Made by a program: the position numbers and the translations under genes. Shown here piece by piece: positions 37,898 through 49,900 of a stretch of 64,000 nucleotides of DNA. Every line of letters begins with the position of its first letter. The first letter of the stretch is position 1. Source of the DNA: Hoplostethus atlanticus (taxonomy: Eukaryota; Chordata; Actinopteri; Trachichthyiformes; Trachichthyidae); assembly GCA_034670405.1 (NCBI GenBank), contig JAXDDX010000171.1, positions 248,001-312,000 of the forward strand, in the 5' to 3' direction. The notes under the pieces were generated by a model. That model searched no databases, was not told the origin of the DNA, and saw only the letters and a list, made by a program, of their open reading frames with translations.

Positions 37898-38515
37898 ATG
37901 GAGGATATCTTTTTTGACTTCGACCAGGATGGCACCACGGATTTCGCGTTTTGGGGCCAGATGGACCCGAACCTCCAGTTCCAGACCCAGCTGGACACCC
38001 TCCTCTTAGAATGCACGGCGGCGGCGGGCCAGCTCTCGCCCTGGTCCTCGTTCGGCTGTCAATCCGTGTTCCCGGACGCGCAGCTGACGTTCACAGACCT
38101 CGACTCGCAGTCTCCGGGACTGGGCGTGTGCGCGGAAGCGGAGAGCTCCTCGGCGGACGAACCCCTGGAGGTCGCCAAGCGCAGGGCGCGGCGGCTGGTG
38201 CCCCATCACCCGTACAAGGTGCAGCGGTACGCCGCCAACATCCGGGAGAGGAAGAGGATGCTGAGCATCAATTCCGCCTTCGAGGAGCTCCGGTGCCACG
38301 TGCCCACGTTTCCCTACGAGAAGCGGCTGTCCAAGATAGACACTCTCAGGCTGGCCATAGCCTACATAGCCCTGCTGAGGGAGATCCTCATGTCGGGCTG
38401 CGACCCCAAATCCTATGTGGACGAGTGCATGAAGAATGGCTACAAGAATCAAACTAACGCCATTTGGAACACAAGCGGTGAGCTGATAGCCTATCATCTT
38501 CAACAGCCCATATAA
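37898..38515 (+). CDS. Fer/Ptf1-family bHLH transcription factor (ferd3l-like), single exon
   Basis: Predicted nuclear bHLH regulator of 205 residues. The start is the first ATG of the open frame, in good context (A at -3, G at +4), giving [12 protein letters not shown]; the open frame further upstream has no ATG. The N-terminal 90 residues are acidic and rich in Phe, Gln and Ser, like an activation domain. A basic stretch KRRARR (94-99) precedes the bHLH (about 110-164): basic NIRERKRM with the DNA-contacting Glu-Arg, helix 1 INSAFEELR, loop [12 protein letters not shown], helix 2 [18 protein letters not shown]. By hand comparison with remembered human proteins over 52 positions, it has about 38 identities to PTF1A and 35 to FERD3L, so it belongs to the Ptf1/Fer group without being a clear orthologue of either. 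The C terminus ([10 protein letters not shown]..., [13 protein letters not shown]) has one tryptophan; PTF1A uses two C-terminal tryptophans to bind RBPJ. FERD3L in mammals acts in neural floor plate and PTF1A in pancreas and cerebellum; the role here is unknown. It lies 11.4 kb upstream of twist2 on the same strand. Confidence 0.88.
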   Translation: MEDIFFDFDQDGTTDFAFWGQMDPNLQFQTQLDTLLLECTAAAGQLSPWSSFGCQSVFPDAQLTFTDLDSQSPGLGVCAEAESSSADEPLEVAKRRARRLVPHHPYKVQRYAANIRERKRMLSINSAFEELRCHVPTFPYEKRLSKIDTLRLAIAYIALLREILMSGCDPKSYVDECMKNGYKNQTNAIWNTSGELIAYHLQQPI

Positions 38516-38734
38516 TATAATATATAGTTATTATATAGTGTTCAAAGGAGAAGCTACAAATTCATTATAGGCGTCATTTTCCTCCACACCTCCAGCAAAT
38601 GTCAGTGAGAATTTTTGAAATTACCTTTAGATTTTGAATGTTTTCAAACACCCCCCAGCTGTAAAGATCATTCAGATGCATTGGAACACGCATTAAGAAA
38701 ATATTGTTTTAAAGATTTATGGGATGGATAATGA

Positions 38735-38740
38735 ATTAAA
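38735..38740 (+). terminator. possible poly(A) signal of the Fer-type gene
   Basis: ATTAAA lies 220 bp after the stop codon in AT-rich sequence. It is the nearest reasonable signal. Downstream GU-rich support is modest. Confidence 0.3.
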
Positions 38741-38946
38741 CTTGCCTGCACCTGCTGATATAGACTACTACATATTAAAATAATACATTGTAAGCTGCTA
38801 TATTATATATTTTTTTATACATATTACATTTAGTCCTCACCTGCATGATCAAAACCACCAGAATTGTTGAATTAGATGCATTTACAGTACACACTAAATT
38901 ACTGTTAACCCAGTGTGCAATAATCCATTCCCAGTCCATTCCATTC

Positions 38947-39024
38947 CCTTTTGCCATTGGCTCTCTTTGGATAGCACAGTAAGCCTATATACTGTGCTAT
39001 CCAAAGAGAGCCAATGGCAAAAGG
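38947..39024. repeat. perfect 35-bp palindrome with 8-bp loop
   Basis: 38947-38981 (CCTTTTGCCATTGGCTCTCT onward) is the exact reverse complement of 38990-39024, with loop AGCCTATA. There is no mismatch in 35 pairs. No other inverted repeat, target duplication or mobile-element end surrounds it. It lies about 430 bp after the Fer-type stop codon and could be in its 3' UTR if a later poly(A) site is used. The stem is longer and more perfect than a usual microRNA precursor. Confidence 0.95.
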
Positions 39025-39705
39025 CTATAAGTGCTAAATTAAAATCAGATCATTTGATAGAGTGGGCGGAAAGAGTAAATTGTTACTATTCAATGCCTTT
39101 TAAAGAAAGCAAACGTCACTTTTGAGCAGCTTCTTTGTGCGTGCTGCACACTTTTTATCCCCCAGGTGTCTTTCCCTTAGGCATTAGCGCTCAAAGGGGT
39201 CCCTATTTTGCCAAAAACACAAGCGTTCTGCTGTGTACTTTACTTAAATAATTCTGTGGGAATCCGCTCTCGGGGGGGGGGGCCTTTTGTGCGAGGCCAT
39301 TCAGGAAGTAAGTGTGCCGCTGTTCTTAGGCCCCCGATCTTGTTAAACAGTCATTAAAATGTATCGAAACTTATGTGTTTGTCCCGTTTTTGTGTCCCCT
39401 CCTTTCCCAGATCTGACGGCCCGCCTCTCTTGGATAAAGTGGGATTAAGCGTGGCCATGGGGCACCCCGAGTGTGGAGATTGGGGGCGACGGGACCCCCC
39501 CTCCCCTTACTTCTCAAAGGCCTGCAGAACCCACCGATCGACATCTGTAGACTTCTCACCGGGTCACCCACCTCAGGCTTTCTCCAACCCCATCCGCCCC
39601 GTCAGCCTCCGTGGCTTTTAATATTCTAATTTATTGTTGACTGGTAATTGAGAGCCATTGTTTCTGGGGCCGGGGTGGGAGGGGCCCACATGGATGGCAC
39701 TTGTG

Positions 39706-39708
<3 letters not shown>

Positions 39709-39742
<34 letters not shown>
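39709..39742. repeat. GA microsatellite
   Basis: A perfect (GA)n run of about sixteen units. Confidence 0.95.
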
Positions 39743-39746
<4 letters not shown>

Positions 39747-40765
39747 CACTGGCATGAGACTGAATGGTCTTTCCGAGGGCTTCTGCATGTCACCCTGAAG
39801 TGGTTTTCCCACTTTAAGACGTGGACTCTTGCTCATTAGGCGCTGGCTGCAAGCTGATGTGTTAAAAGAGCCTTGATGATGTAAATGAGAACATGAGAAA
39901 CAGATCAGCGCAATGTGCTTTAGCGTGTCAGGTGCTGGCAATAAAGCTAGCTGTACACTTACTTTGTTTAAGTTCATAACCTAATTGATTTGTTGGATTA
40001 TTTATGTATTTATTTTTTATTTATTGCTTATTTATGTCAAAATGCCTGTACTACTGTATTTAATTTTCTGCGATTTTAAGAAGAAATGCTGTGTTTATAG
40101 TGATTCGAGTCTGAAATATTTTTTGTCTTAACTGTCGAACCCATTTCCTATTCCTGTGAAACACTATGAAACTGGGTGGTGTATTTTCCTGACCACCGTG
40201 GGCCCTTGCTGGTCATATTCCTAGATAGATGGAACATAGCCAGCAGCTGCATCACCGTGTCTATGTGTAATTCAAAGGAATTATTTATGGTGTGAATGTG
40301 AAATGTGTTTAAAAAAGTTTTCTAACTTTTCTTCCTAGTTGTTTTTGCTTTATTTCGTATTTTCTTTATCACAGATTATCAAACGCAAGAGTGGTTTTTA
40401 TATCTACTGTTCAGGACACAGAATAGCAGATAGAAGAATTTGCTTGGTGCAAACAATGCATAAATATATAACGAGAAAAGAGAGATATCTGAAAAAGATT
40501 GTTGCTGTGTGAGCGTAGGCCAATTCAGTAATAAGTAAATGTGAATGATCCAATAAGGTAGATTTGTTTCCAAATGTAGGTTACTGTGACTCAGTAAACT
40601 GTTTTGTCTTTAGCCCTAGTCTCTACTATGAGTTATAGCTTGAGAGGAGTCAGCTCAGTTAACCTGAACGGTTAGCTAGCTAACTTGCCAGCAGGCTAAT
40701 TTAGCAAACCACCCGATATTAATGTTTACAATGCGACCACTAGTCTAGTTTCTCTCTCTCTCTCC

Positions 40766-40832
40766 TCATTGTTAAGTGCCTTGGGTACCTTGAAAGTTAT
40801 TATTATTATTATTATTATTATTATCATTATTA
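40766..40832 (+). mobile_element. LINE 3' tail fragment with (TTA)n
   Basis: TCATTGTTAAGTGCCTTGGG then TACCTTGAAAG and a (TTA)n array is the same tail style as 32212-32290. Only the terminus is present. Confidence 0.5.
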
Positions 40833-41148
40833 CTAGCCATTCCTACCGCTAACGTTTGCTCCTAGTAGACGTGTTAGCTAGCGCGCAAAAATGCGTAACA
40901 AGCTGCTCATCTGTCAGCACAAATGAACTGTCAGTGTCATCTAGCTACGTAGCTCACAGTGTAAAGATGGTGGCATCACATAACTTGATAGATTTTATTT
41001 GTAACGGGCTAGTTTAGCCAGACCTTTTCCCTCTACGTTTAGCAGATGTTACGCCAGATGCTACATAGCATCCCCCCAGTTCCTGCTATGTAAGACAGGC
41101 TGAATAAAACAGGAAAGATGAATTAGTAACAGGCAAAATTATTGTATA

Positions 41149-41186
41149 GATTATTGTATAGTAGATTGGATTACTATACAATAATC
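41149..41186. repeat. 15-bp inverted repeat
   Basis: GATTATTGTATAGTA (41149-41163) and its exact complement (41172-41186) flank an 8-bp spacer GATTGGAT. It is AT-rich and could be chance or a slippage product. Confidence 0.7.
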
Positions 41187-41387
41187 CACAAAATCAGGTT
41201 AGATTTTAAGAAAAAATAGGGAAAGATTTGAAACCATCCCATTAGTTCAGTTATCTCCCTGTGTGTGTGTGTGTGTGTGTTTGTTCAGCTGTATGTTGAG
41301 ATTCATAAATGATGAAAAAGACATAAATGACATCTAGCACGTAACATTATTTCCAACCCTGAGGGTTATGTTACGCATATGATTGTG

Positions 41388-41392
<5 letters not shown>

Positions 41393-41435
<43 letters not shown>
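41393..41435. repeat. GT microsatellite
   Basis: A (GT)n run of about twenty units, with a shorter run at 41262-41280. Confidence 0.96.
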
Positions 41436-41436
<1 letters not shown>

Positions 41437-44400
41437 TCACCCTAGTTTAGTTTACAGCTCTTATAGGCAGTGCAGATGTTGCCTTGACTCCTTCTCCATA
41501 CTGTACACCTGCTCTAAGTGCCTTGATGTAAATGTACACCAGAGACACTGGGTTATATAAGAGATAGGTGTATGTGATTGTTATCTTGAACCTAATTTGA
41601 TTTAAAAAAAAAAAATAAAAACAATGAAATGACATTTTTAACATATTTGAATTTAACCATGTTGAAATGCAAAGAGTTTGGATTTGGCTTGGACCTTTAG
41701 AAGTATTGCATAAGCCTGTTTGCCTTTTGATGGTAGCACCCCACTGATGGTAAATGCCCTGTGTAGCACCCTGGATGCTGCGTGACCCCTGTGTCCCCCT
41801 AGTGGAATTTATTGGCTAAATCTATTTACGGATTTCCTCAGGCAATTTCTGATGGGAGGCATTGTGTAGGAATCTATGGCTTTCAAGCAGTTGAGCTATA
41901 AAAAGAACTTTATTCAATACCTGTTTTGACAAGCTCTCACATTTCTGAAGTTCTGTGTATGTTTGTGATGATTCTGTTTGACAGCCTTCAGTATTTGAAG
42001 AATTCTGTTTCAAAATAAGGTTCCTACACCATTTGAAAAGCAGTGACATATCTTACAAAGTGATTGATAGCATGAAATCGAAACAAATAAAGTTACTTTT
42101 TTAATGAAAGGTACCTCGTTCACAAAATGATAACAAAGACTGTATCAACCGGATTTTAGAAATACTAAATGTATGTATTTATTTATCTATGTATTTATTT
42201 ATTAATGTAGCCAAAGGGATATCTATTTTGGAAATGAATCCTTCGTCATCCAACACCGTGCAGTTTCTCGGCATCTTGACCTATCGCAAGCAACTCTGGA
42301 ATACTTCTTGGATGAGATATGATTCAGCCAATGGAAAACTCAGAGGCCAGCATGAGTAAGATTCCTCCAGTCTGCGGACAGCATCAGGACCTTGTCCGGC
42401 TTATTTTTGCATCGAGGTTAGTTTATTGATTTAACATCCGGCAGACTTGAACTGACAAACACTGTGAGGCTTGGGAGCCCTGGGTGGCTATTCTGCCCTA
42501 GGCTGGCAGGTGTGTTTATCACGCTGGGGAAACTCTGCAGTCTGGGTCCTTTCGACTTGTAAATACAATTAGTGCATCGCATCCTGTTGGAATATTGTAG
42601 GGGTATGGGAGGAACCAAAACCAGCCCTGTCAAAAAGGTTCTCCAATATGTAAACAAAGCCGTCGGTTCTAGGGGATGGCTGGCAAAGTTTGAACATGTG
42701 GTGTTTTTACTAGATATAAATCCAATGCCACATAAAGTGACTAGACTCTTTGAGGTTGCAGGCCTGGGACAAAGAACTGTAGCTTTGGGAAACCACAGAT
42801 GTCTTTGCATAAAAATACAGGGAGCTGGACCGGAAGTTTACCAAGACTGCCTGCTGGTTTACTAGCGGCTAGGTGATTTTCCATAGACGCGGGGGGGCTA
42901 CGTGCTATATCAACTAAACAAAGCAATAGATTAAGTTGAAAATCATCTGGCAGCACTCTTCGTTACATAAGCGATCATAAGATATACACATTTCTGTAAT
43001 GTTTGCGTGCAAAATTGTGCACTCACCTCGTTCTTCAACATATTTCAGAATGGGAACTGTACGGTTAGTAGTTTGCTTATATCAAGTAATCTGTAATGTA
43101 CTGGAATAGGAGGAAGTGACGTCAACTTTGACTCCCTGTTAAGCGATTACATGAACATCGCTTGATCCCGTGTCATGCTACATTGACTACAGTAAATTGA
43201 GACCCAGACTGTCCATTGGGGTCAGTCTTGGGCATGACAGGCCCCCCAAAATTCACCAAATGGAAACTTGGCAGCTGCCTTCTTAACCTGTAGAGTTCAA
43301 TAATTTTTGTGTTCCCCCAGTGACTCTACATATAGAATTTACTGTATTGTTGTACAGGCTATTGCAGTAAAATGGTTTTCAGATTTTAGATATTCATTAT
43401 GACCATGTTAGGGTCTATTTAAGTCCAGTAAAGAGATGGTGATGAGATAAATATATACAACATCAGCATTTACATGCTACTTTCTATCAGATGATGAAAA
43501 TAATACTGAAAACATTTTTGGCATTTTTTTTTAATCGAGCTTTTTGATTTCTTCTAAAGGAAGTTGACTTAATCTTAACAGTCACTACCAAAATAAATGT
43601 CTCAGTAGTGACAAGATGGAACATTCTTTTATTTCTTATAACAAACATATAGGTTGAGCACACAGTTAGCGTTTTAAGAAAAGTAAATCAAAAAAGTAAA
43701 TCAAATCAAAAGTAATCAATATGAGATTGAGAGTGTAGGAAATAGGCTGGTATCTAATATAATAGTGAGTGAGACCTTTTCATATCATAGGAATTCACAG
43801 TTAGCGTTAGGTCATCGTGAAAAAATGCAGAGTTGAAGGAATTTAAAAACCTCCAAAAAAAAAAGCTGACTCCCCAGAAGACTCGCACCCAGATCTCGTC
43901 TCCATGGCAACCCAGTGTGTTGGCACTTTAATAGCTGTGAAACTCCAGTTAAATAGCTCACCTGCTTTTCTCATTACAGCTCCTCTTCACAGCACCGCAC
44001 TTTTAGCCTCAGAGCTAATAACTCAGATCAGAGTGTGTGGAGGCTAAAATATGGTGTCGTCTTTACAACGTGCCCCCCCCCCCGCCCTGCTCAAGGGCCC
44101 TGAATGGTGGGGGGCCCCATTTGAAGCATTCTCAGACGAGTACTAGGGCATTCAATAATTTCCTTCTTGGATTGGAATCATAGCCCTCCTGCTGGCCAGA
44201 GCAAACAGAGGAATAAACAGTGTTGGTTTTAAAGACTAAGAGGGCTATCGGGGTTAGCAGTAAAACATGCAGCTTAGCCATACTAATCAAGATTCCTAGT
44301 TCAAGGTGCATGGTTTTCCATGGAGTGTAATTTGATGAATTGATGCCGTGATCCGACCCACGTGGCTGAGAGATTTAAGGGCTTGCACAAAAGAGCTAAG

Positions 44401-45404
44401 AGCTACCAGAGCTAAGGATATTGGTGACACAGGTGACATGGGGGGGAGAGAGTGACAGCGGACTGTAAATGCCACCCCTTGTGTTGACATCCGGTCCACT
44501 TCACCCCCCCGCCCCCTTTGTCTTAGCTCAATCAGCAAAGCAAACAAGACCTGTTTGCACTGGAGTTCAACCCTAAGCTAGCGTTAGCCCAGCCACCAGT
44601 CGGGCCACCTGGTTAACGCAGGGGCACTGTGAACCTCGTGCCGGCCGTCACGCTAACCTTGGCACCAGGGTCACAAGTGCGGCGCTAATTACGCAGCGTT
44701 ATTTGTGCAGGAGGACGCTGGCGCACTTCCCCCATCAGCACCCAAGTGCGTAGTCTCTCTCTTCGTTTGTTCTGCAAATTTCGCCTCGACCCACTCGGCA
44801 AGAACCCTCCCCGTTTCCTCCTGGTTTAGGGCTCAGATTCTGGAAGCAGTGCATGCTTAATGAATATAATTGTGTTCTAGCCGACATAATTGCTCTGGCA
44901 ATGCTGTTTTTTGTAACTGTCAAGTCAATGAAGTGCATATGAGCTGAGTGTGGGTTCATGACTTTGCACTGAGGGCTCTGAGTGGACAGAGAACTTGCCA
45001 AATAACCAACAAAATGCATTATGAAAGGTTGGCTGATAATGATGCTACAGGTTCTTTCAGTATCATTTTGACCAATGACCAATGTTTGGAACCAAGTAAC
45101 CTAATAGATGCAGCATGTGCCTGAAATGGGCACGGTATATCACAATCTCTTTCCTCCATGCATATCTCCAGTAGGGTAGAGGCCCCCGGTGAGCTGCACT
45201 TCAAAGTTGCCTGGTCCATATAACTCCACAGGGCAAAGTCAGGTATGGAGTATACAGGTTGGGGGGGGGGGTTGGTGGGTGTTGTGCCTGCCCTCCCTTT
45301 CCCTCCTCCACCTCCACATATCAAAGTAAACTCTGACAGTGGGGGTCTCCGGCACCCCGGGGCCCCTGTCCGCACGGGAGACGGAGCACCGAGCGGGCGA
45401 GCCT

Positions 45405-45545
45405 GCATCGTATTAAACAAAACCTAAATGCTTCAAGCTGTTACACGCTCGCCAATGAAACCTTTATGAAAGGGCCCCTAATGCGATTTCAGAAACACCT
45501 TGTCATCGGCCCTGGGGCGGCAGAATGCAAGGAGTGTGGATGTAT
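45405..45545. promoter_or_regulatory. candidate conserved noncoding element
   Basis: Balanced, repeat-free block (includes CGCCAATGAAACC and CCTAATGCGATTTC) between microsatellite-rich flanks. Considered an enhancer candidate only because of its complexity and position 4.4 kb upstream of twist2. Confidence 0.2.
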
Positions 45546-46002
45546 GAATGAATGTGGTCCTGGAGTTGCGGAGCCTTACTGAGTTGTGACTCTTTGAGTG
45601 TTGGGGTGCCTATGGTTTTTATGGCCCCGTATGCCTCACCGGTATTGCCTATTGTTTTCGTTTGCTGCAGAGGCTTGTGGTAAGGACGGGCTCATATTAG
45701 CAAGGTAGCCTGTGGAGTGATAATGCTAAGCGCCAATCTTGTTATGTCCTCATATGTCCAAATGAGAGCCTGTGTGGCGTTGGGATAGCGCTAGAGCCAA
45801 AGAGGAATGCAGGTTTTTCAGGGATCAAGAAAAGAATGGTTCTCATTGATGCATTTTTCAAATGGTGTAAATAATGCAAAATACAAAACGCACTCAACTC
45901 TTTAAGGACAATGTAAACTTAAATTTCAAGTAAGAAAAATTGCAGTTTTTTTCTGTAATGGGAGCGATATTTTCATCCGTATCTTGTTTCGATGTAATAA
46001 CG

Positions 46003-46045
46003 GCCTTTATTTATATAGCGCTTTTCAAAATAAGGTTACGCAACC
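46003..46045 (-). mobile_element. LINE 3' tail fragment, reverse orientation
   Basis: CCTTTATTTATATAGCGCTT then TTCAAAATAAGG is the reverse of the common GCGCTATATAAATAAAG terminus of teleost LINEs. Confidence 0.5.
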
Positions 46046-46624
46046 GCTTCGCAACCAAGGGAGTTTCAATTTCACACTAACTTTGAATGTCCATGCAGTC
46101 CACACGCACGCACGTTTTTATTACGAACTGAGTCACAGTTTCACTGCGATCGCTTAGTTTCTTGTTGTAATTGTTGGTGATGGTAGTGGTATGTGTGTTT
46201 TTTTAGCACTTCAAACCTCCAAAATCATCTGACTATGTAGTTAAATGAACAATGAATTCCAATAAGTGCCAGTAACAGATTACTTTTTTAAATCTGATTA
46301 CTTGCGATTCTGTTACCCGCCACCCATTCTTCCCCGGGCCCCGCTTACATGGAGCGGTGCAGATACATAAATGGCTGTTCTAATGGAAGCAGTGGGGGCC
46401 AGTAGTAGCTTTGAAAGTGATTGCACTGGTGGTAATAGACACTGCAGGCTGAGCAATGAGAACCAGCTGGGCCAGGTTTTCTGCTCAACATATTTGGTCC
46501 ATCTTGAAACACCCTCTGCTCTTCCTCACACACACACACACACATGAAACGGCAGATGCAGATACACTGATGCACATAATCATCAAGCCATAATGTATAC
46601 ATGAGTGAAAAGGCGTGCATGTAT

Positions 46625-46625
<1 letters not shown>

Positions 46626-46691
<66 letters not shown>
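46626..46691. repeat. CA microsatellite (about 33 units)
   Basis: One of the two longest dinucleotide runs in the window. A shorter CA run lies at 46527-46544. Confidence 0.98.
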
Positions 46692-46693
<2 letters not shown>

Positions 46694-47079
46694 CCTTTAG
46701 ATCCACTTGCCAAGATCATTCGGGGTGAGCCTCACAAGTGATGCAGGGGGGGGGGTGGGGGTGAAGTCAAAGGTAACCAATCCTGGCACGCAGATGGACA
46801 GTAAAATTCCACTCATCACAGCCTCCGACAAATCATCTCTTCCACATCGTCTCCTCGCACATCCATAACGCCCTCTGTCAGACCAGAGGCCTTGGCGAAC
46901 GATCAAGCCCACATCCGTGCGTTTGGCTGCACGATGAAAACATTACAGATGCTGTACAAGGTGGGCCATCCCTTCTCCTTTCTTGGACTATCTCTAGCTC
47001 TTTTTCTTTTTTTCTTTCACTCGTTCGACACCTCTCTCTCTCTCTTACCGATCTTCTCTGTTTTATGAGGCTGGTGTGA

Positions 47080-47275
47080 AGGGCGGTGAGCCCCGTGTGC
47101 GGCGAGGATGCGCTCCGATTGATGTGACGGGGGCCCTTAAAGGATCTGAGCTTATTACGGCCGAGAACCTCGGGGCCCATGTGGAGCTGGTTTGGAGGTG
47201 TCAGACAAGACAGCGGTACGTCATCCTCGCCTGGTGAATTATGGCCGGGGCTAATCTTTGATCTGACAGGCAGCC
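47080..47275. promoter_or_regulatory. candidate conserved noncoding element
   Basis: A GC-rich, complex, repeat-free block between two CT-rich tracts. It includes GGCCCTTAAAGGATC and GGCTAATCTTTGATCTG, the latter with a TCF/LEF-like CTTTGAT. It lies 2.6 kb upstream of twist2. Enhancer status is inference only. Confidence 0.25.
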
Positions 47276-47317
47276 CCCGTTCTTCTCTCTCTCTCTTTCT
47301 GTTTCTCACTTAATTTT

Positions 47318-47350
<33 letters not shown>
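47318..47350. repeat. CT microsatellite
   Basis: A (CT)n run of about sixteen units just after a CT-rich stretch at 47285-47300. Confidence 0.95.
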
Positions 47351-47352
<2 letters not shown>

Positions 47353-47817
47353 CCCTCCCTCTCTTTCAGGGGTGTTCACTTGAGCCAAAGGGACCCAGAA
47401 TGCCTCTCTCTCCTCCCATAGGATTCATTTCCGGACATCCAGAGGGGTTGAAAGAACAGGTAGTTCCACAACTGGCCCTTAAGGACGCTACTGTCTAGAT
47501 ATTGCAATTTCCACATCAGTTTATTTAGAACATTCATGCTAAGGATCATGGGTAATCATACTTCCATAGGAGCAGTGCAAACAGATTTTAGAAATATTTT
47601 TTATAATGTCCACATAGTCACATATATTCAAACATAAGCTTTATAGGGAAAGTTAGCATTATTTTCACACTGTCTTGCAATGGAACGTGGCAAGCTGTCA
47701 TCGTCTGCTGCTTGCTTCTTTGAATGAAAACCTGCTTATCGTTACCCAGAGCACATACAGTGGGTGGAAAAGACCTGGCCGGGGGCCCCTCTCTCGCTCT
47801 CTTTTTTTTCTTCCCAT

Positions 47818-47818
<1 letters not shown>

Positions 47819-47885
<67 letters not shown>
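47819..47885. repeat. GT microsatellite (about 33 units)
   Basis: A perfect GT run, of the same length as the CA run 1.1 kb upstream but in opposite orientation, so the two could pair as an inverted repeat. Confidence 0.98.
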
Positions 47886-47886
<1 letters not shown>

Positions 47887-49570
47887 AGCCGACCTCACAG
47901 GCGCTGTGCAGGATCAGCCTCTCCACAAGTCAGAACCCTTCTTTTTCTCCCCTGGGGCATAGAGGCCTCCTGCAACTGAGACAGAGAGCAGAAGGTCAGG
48001 GGGCATAATCAGGGAAAGTGTGTGTGTTTCCTTTTTGCACACCAGCGTGCATGCCTTGTGTCGCGCTTGTGTGCATTACATGTATGCATACTTGAACGTT
48101 GCATTACATTATAGGATTGCACGTGTAAAACATTACTTCTTTTCTTTTTTTTTTAAAACAAGGTCTATGAATTAGACTAGAAAAATGTAACCACGCTTCG
48201 ACCTGCGCCGAGACAAGCCAGGGTCTGAATTAAGACTCCTGGCAGCGGGTAAAAGTAGTGTGACAGTCGCCATTACCACTGGAACCCCGAAACACACAGC
48301 AGACCAGGCTCCAATGTGCCAACAGGCGAAGGGGATCTTTCAAGGGAAAGCCGGTCTCGATACCAAGTGAGCGCTCTTGGGTTCAAACAATGTGCCACTT
48401 TGAACATTTTCGGGAGGCACTCTGTTCCACCCCGTTTACAGCAACACACACAACCTGGGCATATGCGTTCAAGACGCCATAGATTGTTTTCAGATACTGA
48501 AAGTGCAAACGAATGCAGTGGTTTAGAATAGAATACAGGATTAGTGATTAACTCAGACTAAGTTTTGCAGCCAGACTAAATTTCTTAGAGCAAAATTTGG
48601 GAATACCCGATGACGTTGAATACTGCAACAAAATAAAGCCCATCTTAACAAGTCATTTAGTCTAATGGTGAATTGTAAATTCTTGTTTTCCTTCTGCCAA
48701 TCCACTTAGGTCCAGTTTCACCTATTTTTAGAAAAAAAATGACAACTACCAAAAATGGATAAGGTGGATAAATTGAGACACCTGTGTGCGGGTGAAAACA
48801 CGCGTGGCAGACGGCGTGGTTTGCGCCGCTGACAAAAACGCGCGGAGTGCCGGTCCGCGCTGGAAGGTATCCGCAGAAACCGGAGAGCTCCTCGGTTAGT
48901 TTAAGCCTCCTTCCTGTTTGACTTCCACATTATAGGAGCTGTGAGAGCGGCGCAGACTCCTTTTTTGATTCGATTAAGGATCAAGCGTATGCGTTTCCCT
49001 CCGACTCCCCAGGCTTCTGCGGCTAAACGAACCTGTGCGCGCAATGCTCTCCTCTGTAGCGCGCGCGCACACGCACACGCACACACACACACACACACAG
49101 AGGCTGTGATTGGACAGATGGATGGTTGCATGTAAAACTCCCTATGCAGAGTGTTTTGTGAGTGCAATGTGTGGACTGGACACTAACAACAAACTGATTC
49201 ATTTTATGTATTTGTATTCTGTCAGTCATAATATCAAAATTAAATCATTTAGACTGACAATATGGCCTTGTAAGCAAGGATTATGAAGAAAATAAGAAGC
49301 AATTATTTAATAACATTGCAATGTACTGTTCATTATTTGGTTAATTGTGATTCCACTTATTATTTTACTCATAGAAATACCTTAAACTGTAGTAAGCCAT
49401 TACAAAGAAACGGGCCGAACGTTTGGTATGAATGTCGCTTCAATAGGAAACATAAAACAGTGCAACAATTTGCCATTGCGTTTGATTGCAAAAAAGTGCC
49501 TTGTTTCAGTCACATCCCGTTAGACAGATGAAGTGTAACCCAAAACTGGTCCCTCCTGCTTATTAGTGGA

Positions 49571-49619
49571 CCAATCACAGGCCGATACTAGCTCCCCCTC
49601 CGCTCGCACAACTATTTAG
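49571..49619 (+). promoter_or_regulatory. twist2: probable twist2 core promoter (CCAAT and TATA-like box)
   Basis: A CCAAT box (CCAATCACAG at 49571) lies about 40 bp before a TATA-like TATTTAG (49613-49619). This spacing predicts transcription start near 49645 and a 5' UTR of about 255 nt containing a (GA)n run (49746-49774). CpG-rich sequence at 48780-48900 may add upstream elements. Confidence 0.55.
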
Positions 49620-49900
49620 CATCTGAAACTGGGATAAAGTTTCCAAAAAAGTTTAGGGAAAAAACTTCCTGCGAGAGGAGAACCGTGCCAAGCCCTCAGT
49701 TTGAAAGCAGTCTCTTCTTTAACCAAACGCATAGATAGAAGCGCAGAGAGAGAGAGGGAGAGAGAGAGAGAGATACTGAAATATTCCCCCCATCTATACG
49801 GATATATATATTTTATGTATAGCTACATGTATTTTTAACCACGGCTACAAAGGTGGACAGCGTTTTTTCCTCTCTATCTCTGCATTTCTTCAAGAAAGAA

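Larger units (their letters stand above)
39025..49550. other. gene desert between the Fer-type gene and twist2
   Basis: No protein-coding gene is recognised in these 10.5 kb. Content includes LINE tails (40766-40832 plus; 46003-46045 minus), several microsatellites, a 15-bp hairpin at 41149-41186, and complex repeat-free blocks at 39290-39620, 45405-45545 and 47080-47275 that are enhancer candidates. Longest open frames (124-143 codons) are microsatellite translations or lack motifs. Confidence 0.55.

Noticed and set aside
38947-39024. microRNA precursor
   Set aside because: The stem is fully perfect with an 8-nt loop, and no known microRNA seed was recognised. Kept as a hairpin without an RNA-gene call.
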